Shown: positions 1 through 13,440, counted from the stretch's first letter. The stretch is DNA of 64,000 nt from Artocarpus heterophyllus (GCA_025403435.1 CM046331.1:29421893-29485892); one strand, 5' to 3'. Numbers and translations: made by a program. Notes: generated by a model not told the origin, from the sequence alone.

Positions 1-381
1 ACCTATGACAACGCGACAATGTTTCTATTCACAAGGTCCAACTCTGATGGCCAAGACAAACCATCTCCCATAAGGGATATAGACAACATAACAATCTTTA
101 CATGAATAAAGCGCCCAACTTTATTCCCTCGATTGCGGATCATATGTTTTAGACTATCACCTTAAGAATCGTGTCTACCGCATAATCATCCCATCATATG
201 CCCAATTCTTAAGGTTTAGACTGACAGTCTCAGACTACTGTTTGCTTATCGTACATTCAACAAATATGAACGTAAAGAGGACAAGATTTGGTATATATAT
301 AAATGAATAAATTCTTTATTGATATAAAATGTCTCCAAAAACGTATTACATTTTTACTCCTTAGGGCATACATGTCTAACA
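1..381 (-). mobile_element. Partial copia LTR, family A
   Basis: The segment ends in TGTCTAACA at 381, the inverted form of an LTR start (TGTTAGACA). It matches in the same order the LTR parts at about 9420-9882, 36870-37334 and 44500-44967, and the reverse of 24571-25030. No polypurine tract or pol sequence follows at 382, so this is either the outer end of a minus-strand element lying left of the window or a solo LTR. Only the first ~380 of about 2000 bp are inside the window. Confidence 0.85.
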
Positions 382-389
382 GTACTTAA

Positions 390-1770
390 CTTTGATGTTT
401 TAGGGTCATACACTCCATAGAAAGCTAAGCAGCCCTACAACCTTAAATACATCAACTTTGGTTTTCTTTCCTTTTCATATTTCATGTAGAGAGACATGTG
501 TTTTCGTAGATGTTATCTTATTATGAACATAACATGCAGTAAGTAAAGTTTTCCCCTATAAGTTATTAGGCAATTTAGCATTAGGAAGCATAGAGTTAAT
601 CATATTGATAAATATCATATTCTTTTTTCAGCCAAACCATTTTGTTGATAAGTAAAAGGGGATAACTTTTGGTAAATAGTGCTATTCTCTTTGTTGAAGG
701 CATTAAACTCATTTGAAAAATATTCACCATCTTTATCACTTCAAACTATTTTTATTTTTTTTATCTTTTTGGTTCTCAACTTTAGCCTTGAAAAGTTTAA
801 ACTTAGCAAAGGCTTCATCTTTTGTTCTAATCAAGTATACATATGTGTATCTAGAACAATTATCAATGAAAGTAATAAAGTTCCTTTTTCCTTCTCTTGT
901 CAAAATTTCATTATACTCACAAATATCAATATGATTTCTCTTCAACGACATTAAATTTGTTGGAGCTAGCTTCCTCCTTCTTCTTCTTGTACTTGTACTC
1001 ATTTTGACACTGGGTCTTTTTTCTACAATACAAACAACTTCTAGAAAACTTTTTCAGGCTATTACTAGACCTTTTGTGCATCTTATCATTTCTTTGAAGT
1101 TCTTTGAAAGCTTACAAACCTCAACAACATTAACCTTAGAGGAATCCACAATCTTTCCTTTGGGATCATGAGACCTAGTCTCCTCTTCAATCCACAAGTG
1201 CTTTTGAAGTTCCTCCAAGATTATGTCATCTATCCGATGAAGGAGTTTCTTTCTATAACCATTCCAACTTTTAGGTAATTTAGCAATAATGGCAGCCACT
1301 TGGAATTATTTAGAAATTTCAACCTTCAACTTGTAAGTTTTGTAACAATGACTTGCAATTCATGAATTTGACCTAGAACAGACTTGGTTCAACCATAACA
1401 AATTCTAAGAATTTCATAATGAAGGATTTGTTTGTACCTTCCTTTTCAGTTTTGTACTTATACTTAAGGGCGTTGCATATCTCTACTTGAGACTCTATGT
1501 TGTGATATAGATCCTAGAGACGATCGGAGAGTGTCGAGAATTTGTCCTCGAAACATAATTTCATCATCTTCTCTCTTCTTCCTAGTGGCTTTGATTTCAT
1601 TGGCATCATCCTTCTTTGGCTTCGGAAATGGTTCCATCTTCGAACCAAGGACATAAGCAATTTTGAAGACAGTGAGAAGCAAGAACAATTTCCCCTCTAG
1701 CAAGTAAAGTTGATACCATCGAAATGATCGAGTTACACGTTTGAATTGAGGGAAGACATCATATTCTTGT
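390..1770 (-). pseudogene. Copia gag-integrase relic
   Basis: Reading right to left, broken minus-strand frames match a copia polyprotein. The gag N-terminal part lies at about 1464-1703, with a run of charged residues (KKRED). The middle of gag is at 1054-1299 (AKLPKSWNGYRKKLL, then EELQKHLWIEEETR). The integrase core is at 736-1002 (FITFIDNCSRYTYVYLIRTK), and further integrase in other frames reaches about 400 (GEYFSNEF, LLTACYV). No LTR, protease, RT or RNase H can be assigned, and the frames are interrupted many times. The family-A LTR at 1-381 abuts its downstream side and probably cut it. It is an old element unlike A-E in detail; its lineage within copia is uncertain. Confidence 0.75.
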
Positions 1771-3916
1771 CAACCTCCATTGTAGGAACATAAAATATTT
1801 AAGATTGTTGTTGAATTTTGAGTGTTTAGAGTGAATAATGGAGATTGAATTTCTAGAAATTGAGTGTTTGAGGCGTGTATGAACATTTTCCTTAAATGTT
1901 TTATTTCCCCTTACTTATTCAAGTTTGCTAAAGAATTTTGTAGCAAATTACCCCCAAGATCCAACAAACGCTTGAACACAATATTTAGCAACAATGTTAT
2001 ATTCCAAAACAAGTTATGAAATCTATAATAATTCTAAAGATTTAATAAGGACAAGGTTGCTATTTTATGAAAGGATGCAACTAGTTCAAACCATACAACC
2101 CTTTATGCAAAGCTACCTCTTCATTTGTAAGGGTATCTATTCACGAATTAATACAACTACTACAACGGATATGTGCATTGCTAATAGTTGTTCAAGTTTG
2201 TATGAAATTATGCAACCAATAAATACACTAGTTCAAAACATCTCAAAGAACACAATTTTTTTTCACTGTGTATCAGCTTAGGAGAGCAAGTGGCTCCAGC
2301 TTTTTGGCGCCGTGGTGCTAGCTTCACTACCTAAATTTTGTGCAAAAATTAATCGGGTGCCGTGGAGCCAGCGCCTTGGCCATTTCAGCATCACGGCCTC
2401 AATTTTGAGTGCTGTGACACTTCGTACTAACATAAAACAAATTAAAATTATGTTTTCAACTCATTATAATATGATCTTTTAATCTCAAATATGTTAGAGA
2501 CGTATTACAATCTCTCTAACATGGAATTGCAAGTAAAACAATCGAGTTTCCCGGCTCCTTTCAACGATGAATATGTACAAAGTGCCAAGTGAGCGTCAAA
2601 AGCGCTCTAAAACGATTAGTGGCTTCTTTCTCTCGACCAAACTTTTCAAGTTTGGGGATCCACCCATATCATTATTACACCAAAGAACACTATTTTCACT
2701 GCCGAATTGGAGGCCTTAACAGCATAATGATAACAACAATAGATTTTTTTAGATTTCCGCATCACATCTTTGCAGAATGTCTTTCCACATATGGTGAAGT
2801 GCACTCTCCAACACGTTAAAAAAGGCTAACCGGCCACAATCAGTTCTTGGGTTAGGTAACTTTGCTTTTATGGAACTCAAGGCAGATATATACATGGCAT
2901 TCGATATTTTCTTGGAGGGTTGTTTTGTCATTTTGTAATGACTATCGTGTAAATTAAGGAAATAAAGTAAATGACATGACTTGTAAAGGGTTGAAAAAGT
3001 AAATTTTGAGTAAAATTAATATTTTAATGGATTTGACACTGTAATGAATTATAAGATGGATGTAATGCCGTAGTAGAGAACGTAACATAGTATTTGTGCC
3101 ATAAGAGAATTTTTTGCACATCATGAGGATGCAATATGCCATCCTTATTTTTATATATATGATTTTGTAATTATATTTTGGATTTAAATTTTTAAAATTA
3201 TATGAATTGTTAAAAATTAGTTTAGATATAATGTAAGGAATTTGGTTCCCGATGTCTATAATAAAATGAAGATTGTACTAATAGAAATAGTAGTAAAGTT
3301 CTAACACTAAAGGTTTATACCATTAAAGTTCATACAAAACATTATACAAGCATATATAAATATATATGTATATATAGAGCATGTGGAATGATGTTGTGTG
3401 TAAAATGTTGAAGATAAATTGTAATGACATTGGATGAAGAAGGGTTCTGTTATCTTTCACCCGCCTTTTTGCCTAAACAAGTCTTGAATCTTTAAAACTG
3501 GAATATGGTTTAGTTTAACTAACATATCATATACGTACTCTAGGTTTAAATTTTAACTACATCGACTAAGGTTACGCTGTGAAAATGCTTGGGATATTAA
3601 ATAAGTGTGTTACCATAAAGTACAAGTTGTGATTATTACTCACCGACAAAATTTAAACTAACGGTCTTCAACAACTCATCCGACGCTTTACTTAGAATCG
3701 GTGGTGCTCCAAACATTAACTTAGTGAAATATATCCATAGATTTCCCTAAGTTTATTCAGTGATGTTATATAAAGGGATTATATGTTGTGCATACTTAGA
3801 GCCTTTGCTTTAGGCTTATTTCCTATTGTTGTCAACATATTGTGTTCTTATTTTGTTTAGATTTTTTATTAGGTGTTTATCGTTTTGATATGCATAAGTT
3901 TTAAGAAAACATTATA
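1771..3916. other. No gene recognised; AT-rich with one GC pocket
   Basis: I see no convincing gene. Open frames of 60-95 codons (for example 1994-2281 plus and 2589-2819 plus) have no recognisable domain. A GC-richer pocket at about 2285-2430 contains GGCGCCGTGG and GTGCCGTGGAGCCAGCGCC and may be retroelement leader debris. From about 2940 the sequence is strongly AT-rich, with TATATA tracts near 3150 and 3355-3375. Confidence 0.5.
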
Positions 3917-4214
3917 TTGATATCTTTTTGTTTAGAAAATATCAAAAATATGCCTTTTAGCTTTTAAAAATATCCGTTTGATACCTTAAATCTGTATTTG
4001 ACGACGTGAAATTTATAACTTACTCTTTTATTAATGAGCTATGTTTAATTGATTGATTTGATTTTCTATTATGGCTTTACAAAATTAGTTTGGGGCTCAT
4101 TGATAATAGGGTAAGTAAGAAATTACACGTCATAAACACACACTGGGATACCAAAATGATGTTTTTGAAAGCTATAAGCTATCATTTTAATATTTTCTAA
4201 ACAACAAGGTATCA
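3917..4214. mobile_element. Foldback MITE of about 298 bp
   Basis: The left part (TTGATATC... with TTGTTTAGAAAATAT inside) matches the reverse complement of the right part (...ATATTTTCTAAACAACAAGGTATCAA). The similarity continues inward to about 4045 and 4090 (ACGACGTGAAATTTATAAC against its partner), leaving a loop of roughly 45 bp. Arms are about 130 bp, three-quarters or more identical by eye. There is no coding capacity. No clear target duplication was found, so the superfamily is undecided. Confidence 0.75.
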
Positions 4215-4291
4215 ACGTTGTTGTGGGAGAATTTTTCATGATGGGAAGACTATTTGTGATCCACATTCCCTTTAAATAGAACAGCCACTAA

Positions 4292-4570
4292 GTAGGCCGA
4301 GAAGACCAATCTGGAAAGGCCTAGAAGATCAACCCAAGAAGGCCATCAAGTAAGCCGAGAAGAGTAATCCGAGAAGGCCTAAAAGGTCAATATGAGAAGC
4401 CATCAAGTAGGCCGAGAATACCAATATGAGAAGGCCACCAAGAAGGCCGAGAAGACCACTCCAGGAAGGCCTAAAGGGTCAATACGAGAAGGCCACCAAG
4501 TAGGCTAAAAAGGTAGGCCGAGAAGACCAATCCAAGAAGGCCTAGAAGGTCAATCCAAGAAGGCCACCAA
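4292..4570. repeat. 58-bp minisatellite, left part
   Basis: Tandem units begin GTAGGCCGAGAAGACCAATC and end GAAGGCCACCAA. Three near-complete 58-bp units, one of 57 bp and two internally deleted units (35 and 13 bp) can be read. The same unit resumes at 7617 after a 3-kb insertion. Confidence 0.85.
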
Positions 4571-7500
4571 CGTAATGTTAGGGAAGAAAATTCATTTATG
4601 TAAATCTAAAATCTATTTGGATTTGAATAATGAATTTTTTTCTTGATAAATTATATTTTTGTAAAAATTATGATACAATGGAGAAATTATGGATATTACT
4701 AGTAAGGATTATGTACATAAATTTTTTGCAAAATGGAGTATTTTGATATATAGATTTTGTGAATATGATTACTCAAAAATTTATGAAATACTCTCAAATT
4801 GGAATTTATATCACAATAATTATAAACTTGTGGCATAAGTTAGTAAGGGAAAATAAATGTTAAATGATGTAAATAATCATATCATAGTCTAAGGAGAATA
4901 AAATGGTTATCTGACAGTCAAAAAACTAATAAAAGACTTTTTGGGTGTTTACCAACCATTAGTTGTTGAATGTAGTATATAAAAAAAAAAGGCACACACA
5001 AGTAAAAAGAATACAAAGTGTGGCAAAATAGTACTGATAAAATACAAAAGCAAATATATGAAATACTGTGTTGGAAGATGATTAGTATAAGAAAAGGTTA
5101 GTCAGTGTAATTTTAGGTTGTTTAAGATAATATATGTACAAAATTCTACACTAGTATTATAGAAAAATACAGTGTAGTGTAAATTTATACTATGTGAAAA
5201 GGTGGTGGCACCCATTTGCTTTATCACAAAAGCCCCAAATTTGGCCACTCAACCAAAGAGACACACAACAACTTCATGTGGTGGGGAGACAAGACTTTTC
5301 TTTTCACTTTTTGCCCAAAAATCAAGAAAATTTGCAAAAAGGTCCAAAAGTGAATTTTTAAGGAAAAAGTGGTCAAAAATTTAGAAAAAAAAAACTCATT
5401 TTTCTCCTGATGAAACCCAGAGTTCCCAAACCCATTTTCTCAAAAATTTCTTCCAAACTTTAGCAAGAAACAACTTACGAGGATTCAAGAGCAAAAATCA
5501 AATTTCAAAAACTAAGGTAAACTCTAATTTTTCCCTTTTCTTTGATTTTTTCTTTTTGATTCTTGAAAAAGGTTTTGATGAGAAATTTTGCATGATTTAT
5601 GCTAAAGGTTGTGTTAAGAGCAAATTTTGGGTGGAGAATCACCAAGCTTATCAAGTGAATTTGGGTAAATTCTAAACTTTTTACCAAAAAGTTTGTATTT
5701 CCTTTTATTTTTTGTTATGTAAAAATTAAACAAAAACTATGGCATGATTATGTGACTCTATGGGATGTTTATATTGTGTTTTGTGATGATTTGGATGTGT
5801 GAAATGGTTGTTACTTGAGAAAAACCTAAGTTCAAAGAACTTAGTAAAATTTTTTTTTGGGGGTTCTATTGAAAATTAAAAGTTTTGAAGGATTTTGAGA
5901 AAACGGAATGTTTGGAGAAGGTTTTAGTTCTAATTTACACAATGGAAGTGACAATTTTTGTGAACAAAAGTTTGCAAAATTTGGTAGGTAAAAATGCCAA
6001 GTTTTTATTTTTCAGGACAGTCTTGAAAAGTGGCCCAAAAACACCCATTTAGAATCCAAATTTCAAGAAAGTTAAAATATGAAAGTTGTAGAACTAATCA
6101 AAATGGTTAAGCAATATGGACGGTTTGTGAAAATTCTGTTTGACTCATAAGTTATGAATTTTCAAATTTTTATACCATAAAATGTCTTAAAAATAAATAA
6201 CAAGGGAGAAAAGTTTTTTTAAAAAATATTATTATGAATTTTGGTATTTGGGAGGTTTATACCTCTCTTGAAAAAAAAATTATTTGAATCCAAAGATGCA
6301 AAATGATCATTTTAGAAATCAGGGACAAAATAGTCAAAGTTTTATAAAAAGGATTAAAATCGTAAAGTTTGTAAAAATAGGTTTTTACTGCAAATTAAGG
6401 ATTGGTGATTAATATCATTATCAGATGCATTAAAAACAACAAAATGTAAGTTCAAATGATAAATGTAGCCTGAAAGATTTTTAAGACTTGTCAAGGACAA
6501 AAATGCCATTTTTTGGAAAAACGATCAAACAAACTCTAAAACGTTCGAAATAGAAAAATGCCCCTAAAAGGAAATTTCGCCCTAGTTTCAAGGTGACAAG
6601 AAGATGCTTTTTGGTAAGTCTCGTTATACCTAAGATTTAAAAATATAGAAAACCCCCACTAATAGTCGAAATTGATAATTAGGAGTTAAATTTAATTATC
6701 GAATGGGGATCAATATTACGTAAATTAATAACAAAAATTGTCCAAACAAGACTCGAAGGCAACTCCTAAAGTGGATTGGGAAAATTGATCTAAGTGCGGA
6801 ATAGCTAGCTGGTAAGTACTAAATCCCACCTATGGTATGAACAATAATGATTTTCCTTAAAGGAAAGGAAAAAAAAAAGGTTTATAAGAGTTTTACTTTG
6901 ATAGTATACATGATTTCACTTAGATAAGCTTCATGCATTCCACGATCCCATAATTTATGAAATGGGTAAATGATACACTAAGTGTATAAAAAGTGTTGTA
7001 CCAATCTCCTAACACAAGGGGAGTTCCAAGGAAAGATAAGGTCTCAGTGTTACGACAATCACTATGTGCAACTGGTACAAACACTTAGGCCCTAGTCAAG
7101 CTAAGTTCAAGTCATAATGAAAGTACATAAATAAGCATAATTGGATCATACAAATTAGTAGGAAATTCGTTATGTGGGCTATGTTTAGACTTACTAAGTT
7201 ATAGCTCACTTAGTTATTCATGCTGTAGGAAATCCTACCAAAAGGCTAGAATAATTTTCAATATGGAGCTGGAAATCATGGATGGACAATTATGTAGATA
7301 GGGTTTGGATGCCGCTACAGCAAAGTTCCACTATGCATATATATATACATATGTTTGGTAATGTTAAGTATGTAATATTAAATTAAAATATATATATTTA
7401 TATGACAAATTATGTTTTGAAATACTACTTAAAGTAAATGTTATGTAATCAATATTAATGACTACAGATAAAAGGTTTATACTATTTAAATCTAAAAGTA

Positions 7501-7616
7501 AAGTTTTGATCACAAATATAGTAAAAAAAAAACACTATTTTTGTCAAATTTTAAATCAGTTAAAAAAAATGTGAAAGAAATGGTTAGTTATGATTCGAGA
7601 AAGTCAGGTTGTGACA
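4571..7616 (+). mobile_element. Probable Ty3/gypsy solo LTR, 3.05 kb
   Basis: This block interrupts the 58-bp minisatellite and is flanked by ACCAA on both sides (4566-4570 and 7617-7621), which looks like a 5-bp target duplication. It ends GTTGTGACA; a TG start is only found at 4576 (TGTTAGGG), so the exact left edge is uncertain. It has no significant open frame. A segment at about 7170-7240 (GACTTACTAAGTTATAGCTC) resembles the conserved stretch of Del/Tekay-type gypsy LTRs, which suggests plus orientation. Lineage is an inference from that resemblance. Confidence 0.55.
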
Positions 7617-7740
7617 ACCAAGTTGGCCGAGAAACAAGCCGAGAAGACCAATCCAAGTAGCCCTAGAAAGGCAATCTGAGAAGGCCTAGAAGGTCAATCC
7701 AAGAAGGCCACCAAGCTCACTGAGAAGTAGGCCAAGAATA
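7617..7740. repeat. 58-bp minisatellite, right part
   Basis: Continues the array of 4292-4570 with CCGAGAAGACCAATCCAAG, CTAGAAGGTCAATCCAAGAA and GGCCACCAAG, more degraded than the left part. Beyond it, 7740-7829 has a looser repetition of GATCCRTCCRAYCAG-like words. Confidence 0.8.
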
Positions 7741-7829
7741 ACACTAAACAAGTCCATCAGGATCCGTCCGATCAGAATCAATCTGACCAAGATTAGTCTA
7801 ATCAAGATCCATCCAACCAGGCCAAAGTA

Positions 7830-7852
7830 ACCATGGAGAACAACTCCATGGT
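7830..7852. repeat. Perfect 9-bp hairpin
   Basis: ACCATGGAG and CTCCATGGT are perfect inverted copies around a 5-nt loop, just outside the left LTR of element A. Function unknown; it may be chance or part of the element that carried the minisatellite. Confidence 0.5.
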
Positions 7853-7869
7853 ACCGGCAAGGTGGTCAA

Positions 7870-9882
7870 TGTTGGCAAAATAGTATGCTGCAGAATTTAA
7901 AAATTTTTTATATCAAAGTATTTTACAAAAACACAAGTTTGACATGCTATATGCATAAATTAACCAGATCTTACTAACCTTTTATGTGCCAAAAAGCTCC
8001 TGTAATTAGTGAAGAGAAGTAACATTCCAAAAGCACCTTAACCAACTGGTCTTCTTTGCTTTGTCTATCCACAATTGGAGTGAGTATGGGCTCATGTTGT
8101 TCAGCTTTTCCACCAGGTGATTCTCCTTCCAACCAGTAGAGAAATACCCAAGGCTATAATTCATGATTTGTGAATGATAGCCTTTCGGGGAGTTGCAGAG
8201 TCTCGCTGATAGAGTCTCACTCTAGATTTCTTAACTAATTTAAATAATAAGAGACATACTCCCTTTTATATAAAGGTTGGGCCTAGGAGTCAGTCCTTAT
8301 CAGACAAGGCCTCAAAAATTCAGATCAGAAACAATATCTGATAAAATCCACATAGAAACGTATGATCTTTTATCGCCAGTCGGCAGGCCAAACTAGCAGA
8401 TCGGCCTGCCGAACCTCCTCAATCGGTAGGCCGAACTTAAAGATCGGCCTACTGAACCTCCGATAAAAGATCATTGTGAATCTTTATTTTTCACCTGAGA
8501 TTCTTGGGATAGAGCCTCAATTTTAATTTAAATAATCCAATAGAGAAGTTATTTGAATAAGACAGTAAAATCTAGATAATCTCTTGGAAAATAAATATTC
8601 CTAATAATTCAATGAGTTTATCTTGAATTAATTCAAAATTAATCCAACCGATAAATAGACATGAATTATCTAATCTTGATAATTTAACAAGTTTATCTTG
8701 AATTAATTTTATCACAAAATTAATTCAACTGATAAATAAACATGAATTATCTGATTTTACCGATAACCAATTTGATGAATCTGATATAAGTCATCAATTA
8801 TTCGAAAAGCATGCCATATTGTTACAGGATTTTTGTGAGCTAGCAAAGGGGACCATATGGACCTATATAGTTCAAGCTTCCGATAATTATAAAGCCCAAT
8901 ATCCCAGATATACATTTCATAATTATCAACTCCAACGCTACTTTACTAAAAGCTTGGAGCTGCACTCTCGAACTATATAGAATTACGAAGCCCGTATAGC
9001 TAAGTCTCCATAATATATCATAATGTATCGTATCCCTATAGGATTATCCATAATCAGCTTAAGGATAAGTTCTATCTTGCCTTCTCGATTATTTTTATCT
9101 TACGCTCCATTATCTCACCAACAAAAAACTTACCATCCAAAAACAATATACCATTCGGTTACACTTATGTATCCAAATTGCTAAGAGCTTTAGTTTTCCA
9201 ATTACAGAAAAATGTATATAAGAGGATATCACTACTCCTAAAGAGGAGCTATGGATTCCATATCTATGAATAACAAGTCTATGCTATCAAAAGTCATGCC
9301 TCCAATGTACCGGCATGCGTACCATTATAAAATGTGGATGTCACCATTTGATACATCAAAAGATACAAGTCAAGACAATGGGCTCATTATTCATCTCATG
9401 ATTAAGATATAATATAAATGATTGTCTAAAGTGAATCGATTTGCTGAGACAGAATTATTAATCCAAATCAATTCACTTTATGTCCCGATCCAACACATTG
9501 TCAACTATAACAATATGCCAATATTTCTATTCACGGAGTCCACCTTCGATGGTCAAGACAAACCATCTCTCATTAGGAATATAGACAACATAACAATCTT
9601 TACATGAATAAAGCGTCCAACTTTATTCCCTCGATTACGGATCATATGATTAAGACTGTCACCTTAAGAATCGTGTCTTTCGCATAATTTGTCCATCATA
9701 TGCCTAATTCTCAAAGGTTTAGACTGACAATCTCAGACTTTTGTTTGCTTAACATACATACAACAAATATGAATGTAAAGAGGACAAAATTTGGTATATA
9801 AATAATAAATAAATTCTTTATTGATAAAAATGTCTCGAAAAATATATTACATTTTTACTCCTTAGGGCAAACACGTCTAACA
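7870..9882 (-). mobile_element. 3' LTR of copia element A
   Basis: A full LTR of 2013 bp, starting TGTTGGCAAAA and ending CGTCTAACA on the plus strand. It aligns throughout with the 5' LTR of element D (42945-44967). Pol sequence of the minus-strand element follows directly at 9883, so this is the 3' LTR. A cluster at about 8378-8465 carries four copies of the TCGGCAGGCCGAAC-type motif in both orientations. Left flank is GTCAA; the matching right flank was lost with the 5' part of A. Confidence 0.9.
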
Positions 9883-10360
9883 ATCTCTCACTTGCATTAA
9901 GTGAGTAAATATGACAAATCTCGCATTCCCATAGCTTCCACAGGCCTCTGGAAGACTCTCCCAGCAAGTCTCTTCCTGAATGGATAAGCTAAATTGTCCT
10001 CTGATGTGATTATATACACCATGATATGCCTACCCTCGATGAAGTCCTTTATCACATGATACTTCTGATCAATATGCTTACTCTTCTTGTGAAATCTTGG
10101 TTCCTTAGCATTAGCTACCACTGGCTGTTATTACAGTATAGTGATACCGCCTTATCCATACTAAAAACAACCTCAAGATCCCTAAGAAACTTGTGGAGCC
10201 ACACTGCTTCTTTCAAAGCATCATTAACTGCCACATACTCGGCCTTTATCGTTGAATTCGAAGTGCAATCTTACTTCACACTTCTCCAACTGATGGCACC
10301 GCCGCCTAGAGTAAACACAAAACCTAAAGTCGATCTCCTAGAATCCAAACAGGATTGGAA
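9883..10360 (-). pseudogene. Copia A RNase H, C-terminal part
   Basis: Minus-strand frames match the end of copia RNase H, for example HIDQKYHVIKDFIEGRH and the degraded ENLAYPF for the usual ENLADPF. The same stretch in element D is 37335-37820. It begins just inside the polypurine tract beside the 3' LTR and stops at 10360, where element B is inserted. The rest of this pol gene resumes at 18888. Several frame breaks are present, so it is not functional. Confidence 0.85.
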
Positions 10361-11851
10361 TGTTGGGTTTTTAGCTTGAAATAAGTAGCGAAAAATCAAA
10401 ATTAATTCCCATAAAACCCTTGCAGGATCCATGCAATTCGATTAGATTGATAAGAAAGTCATAGAATCTTACCAAGATGACAATAGGGGCAAGATTGTTA
10501 GAAGAAAGAAAGCAGGTTCATTCCGATGACACTCTAACTCAAGCTTTCGTATTCAGAATCGGATTCAGACATTGTTACTTTGAGCAACGCCTTCTGTAGG
10601 TATCCACAAGATTAGACTCTCTCAAAAAAACAAATTGGTATGCTAGCACCCTCTCCTTGTGTTAAATGACTCTCTCTAATTTTAGGGTTTTTAATGTTTT
10701 TGCCTTTTAGAATAAGAGAATGTCTTTTCTCATCTAATTTGGCCAAAAAATCTAAAACAAATATATATATATATATATATTGACTTCGAGAAAGAGTTAG
10801 ATTTTAACTAGCATAAATTGTAATTCAAATATGATTCATAGAACCTAGACAATGTCAACTTTAATGAACCTAGACATATCTAATAAATCGAATCTAGACA
10901 TTATCAGGTTCATTGAACCTAGACATAGTAAACCCAAATTTTGTTTTTGGTCTGTTCTAAGTGTGCGACCCTGTAGGTTCACATAACATTGGTAATAGGC
11001 TTGAAATTCTATTTTTGACCCACAAATCATAAGCGGTCTCAGCAAGACATTATGATTACCCAAGTTATGCGAATGTCAATAATCTGACATAACCTAATAT
11101 ACAATTAGTATTAAAGTCTTTTTGTCACTAGATACCTTGATTGAACATAAGGTATGGTTTATGTATCCTTATACTATTCAATTATATTTTTTCTCGATCT
11201 TAAGTAGACTGATATTGATAACCCTGATCAATTCATTCCAGTATGGCCATACATTGTTCTTCAGTCTAACTTATCGAGGGGCCCATAGATATCTTTCTCA
11301 TAATAAATGAGGGACAAATTCCTTCTTAATCACTCACATTCCTCACATGATTTACTCTATACCCAACAACAATCCATGATAATATTAGAATGTGTCAAAA
11401 TATAGAACTTGTCATGTGAAAACAATGGTGATTTCAGGTCAGAGGACTAGGATAATACTATTTTGATGAGAATCACTTATAACAATTATCCATGCAGTAT
11501 TCTCATAGCGAGTCGATCCAATACATCATTTCATAAATATGTATCTATGAGTTGACTTAGTATCTCATACACATGATTAGTAAAACATAATCATCAGTCA
11601 GACTTCATACTAGTCTACATTCATTATTATCCCAATAATAATAACCAACTAGGGATAATTTAGAATAAAATTCAATTTTCACATAGGAGTTTTACTATTA
11701 AGTCACATACTTGATGACCTTAGGTAGAATTAACTATTCATGAAATTAGAAAAAAAAACAATAATGAAAATGCCTCTTTATTAATAAAATACAAATGTAA
11801 TGAAGTCAAAATGTGATCATTACATAATTGGCCTAGGACACATCACTAACA
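10361..11851 (-). mobile_element. 3' LTR of copia B
   Basis: 1491 bp, plus-strand start TGTTGGGTTT and end CATCACTAACA. It is near-colinear with 17413-18882. It contains an AT dinucleotide run at about 10762-10780 that is much shorter in the other LTR, and repeats such as GAACCTAGACAT at 10850-10925. It is followed by the polypurine tract (AAGTGGGAGATT on the minus strand, about 11852-11863). Confidence 0.92.
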
Positions 11852-11863
11852 ATCTCCCACTTG

Positions 11864-13440
11864 CACTAGGTCCAATCAATATTGTATCTAATGCCCATTG
11901 ACCTAGTATAACTCTCATGCTTAGGCTGTGGAAGAGGCTTAGTGAGTGGATCAGCAACATTGTCATTTGTAGGTACTCTACATATCTTCACGTCTCCTCT
12001 CTTAATAATTTCTCGAATGAGATGATAACGCTTGAGTATGTGTTTAGATTACTAATGTGATCTAAGTTCCTTAGCCTGTGCTATGGCCCTATTATTTTCA
12101 CAATACAAGTCTACAGGATCTGATATACTAGGAACAACACCTACTCCAATAATAAACTTTTTGATCCAAACTGCTTCCTTAGCTGCTTCTGAGGCGGCTA
12201 TATACTTAGCATCTGTTGTAGAATCAGCAACGATGTCTCGCTTTGAGCTTCTCCAGCTCACTGCACCTCCATTCAAACAGAACACACAACCTAACTGCGA
12301 TCGAAAGTCATCCTTGTCAGATTGGAAGCTGGCATCTGTGTAACCACTTACAACAAGCTTATCTTCCTTTCCTCCATATAGTAAGAATGGATCCTTAATT
12401 CTTCTCAAATATTTAAGGATATTCTTAACTGCTATCCAGTGACTTTCACTTGGATCTGATTGGTATATGCTGGTTATGCTTAAGGCATATGAGACATCAG
12501 GTCAAGTACATAACATTGCATACATGATAGATCCAATGGTAGAAGCATATGGATCCTATTCATACTGTCTCACTCATCCTGTGTCATTGGACACTGAGTC
12601 TTGCTGAGACTAATTCCATGTGACATTGGCAAGAACCCCCTCTTGGAATCTTACATACTAAACCTATTTAATACCTTGTCAATGTATGTACTTGACTTAG
12701 GCTAATAAGCCCCTTAAATCTATCCCTATAGATCTTGATGCCTAGAATATAGGCAGCTTCACCTAAGTCTTTCATTTAGAAACAATTCCCTAACCATGAT
12801 TTAACATTTTGTAGAGTAGGGATATCATTTCCAATGAATAATATGTCATCAACATATAACACTAGAAAGACTATTGCGTTCCCACTACCCTTCTTGTAAA
12901 CACAAGGCTCATCTTCATTTTCAATGAAACCAAACTCTTTGATTGCTTCATCAAAATGAAGATTCCAACTCCAAGATGCTTGCTTCAATCCATAAATGGA
13001 TCTTTGAAGCTTGCAAACCTTTCCAGAATTCTCAGAACTAACAAAACCCTCGGGTTGTGTCATATACACATCCTCAAGTAGGTTTCCATTAAGAAACGTT
13101 GTTTTGACATCCATTTGCTAAATCTCATAATCATAGTATGCAGCGATGGTGAGGAGAATCTGAATGGATTTAAGCATAGCAACTGGTGAAAAAGTTTCAT
13201 CATAGTATAACTATGTGTTTATTTGAAACCTTTTACAACTAGTCTTGCCTTAAAGGTATGCATATTGCCATCCATGTCTGCTTTCTTTTTGAAAACCCAT
13301 TTGTACCCAATAGTTTTTGAACCATTAGGCGGATCAATCAAAGTCCATACTTGATTATCATACATGGATTGCATCTCTGACTTTATGGCTTTTGGCCATT
13401 TATCATAGTCAGGGCTATTCATGGCCTTTTGGTAGGATGT
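11864..13440 (-). pseudogene. Copia B RT-RNase H
   Basis: The RT core is open at 12776-13114: MDVKTTFLNGNLLEDVYMTQ, then YGLKQASWSW, then the catalytic motif YVDDILFIGND. The RT N-terminal part is at 13219-13422 (WVFKKKADMDG, FKARLVVKGF). RNase H is at 12052-12408 (GYTDASFQSDKDDFRSQLG, ADSTTDAKYIAASEA, YCENNRA); the usual catalytic residues are altered in places, CEN for CDN and DAKY for EAEY. Its C-terminus reaches about 11880. Frameshifts and stops separate these blocks. Confidence 0.88.

Noticed and set aside
9422..9607. A 61-codon frame recurring at 9422, 24846 and 36874
   Set aside because: Its recurrence is due to being in the family-A LTR. It has no upstream signals, and the frame is not kept intact in every LTR copy.
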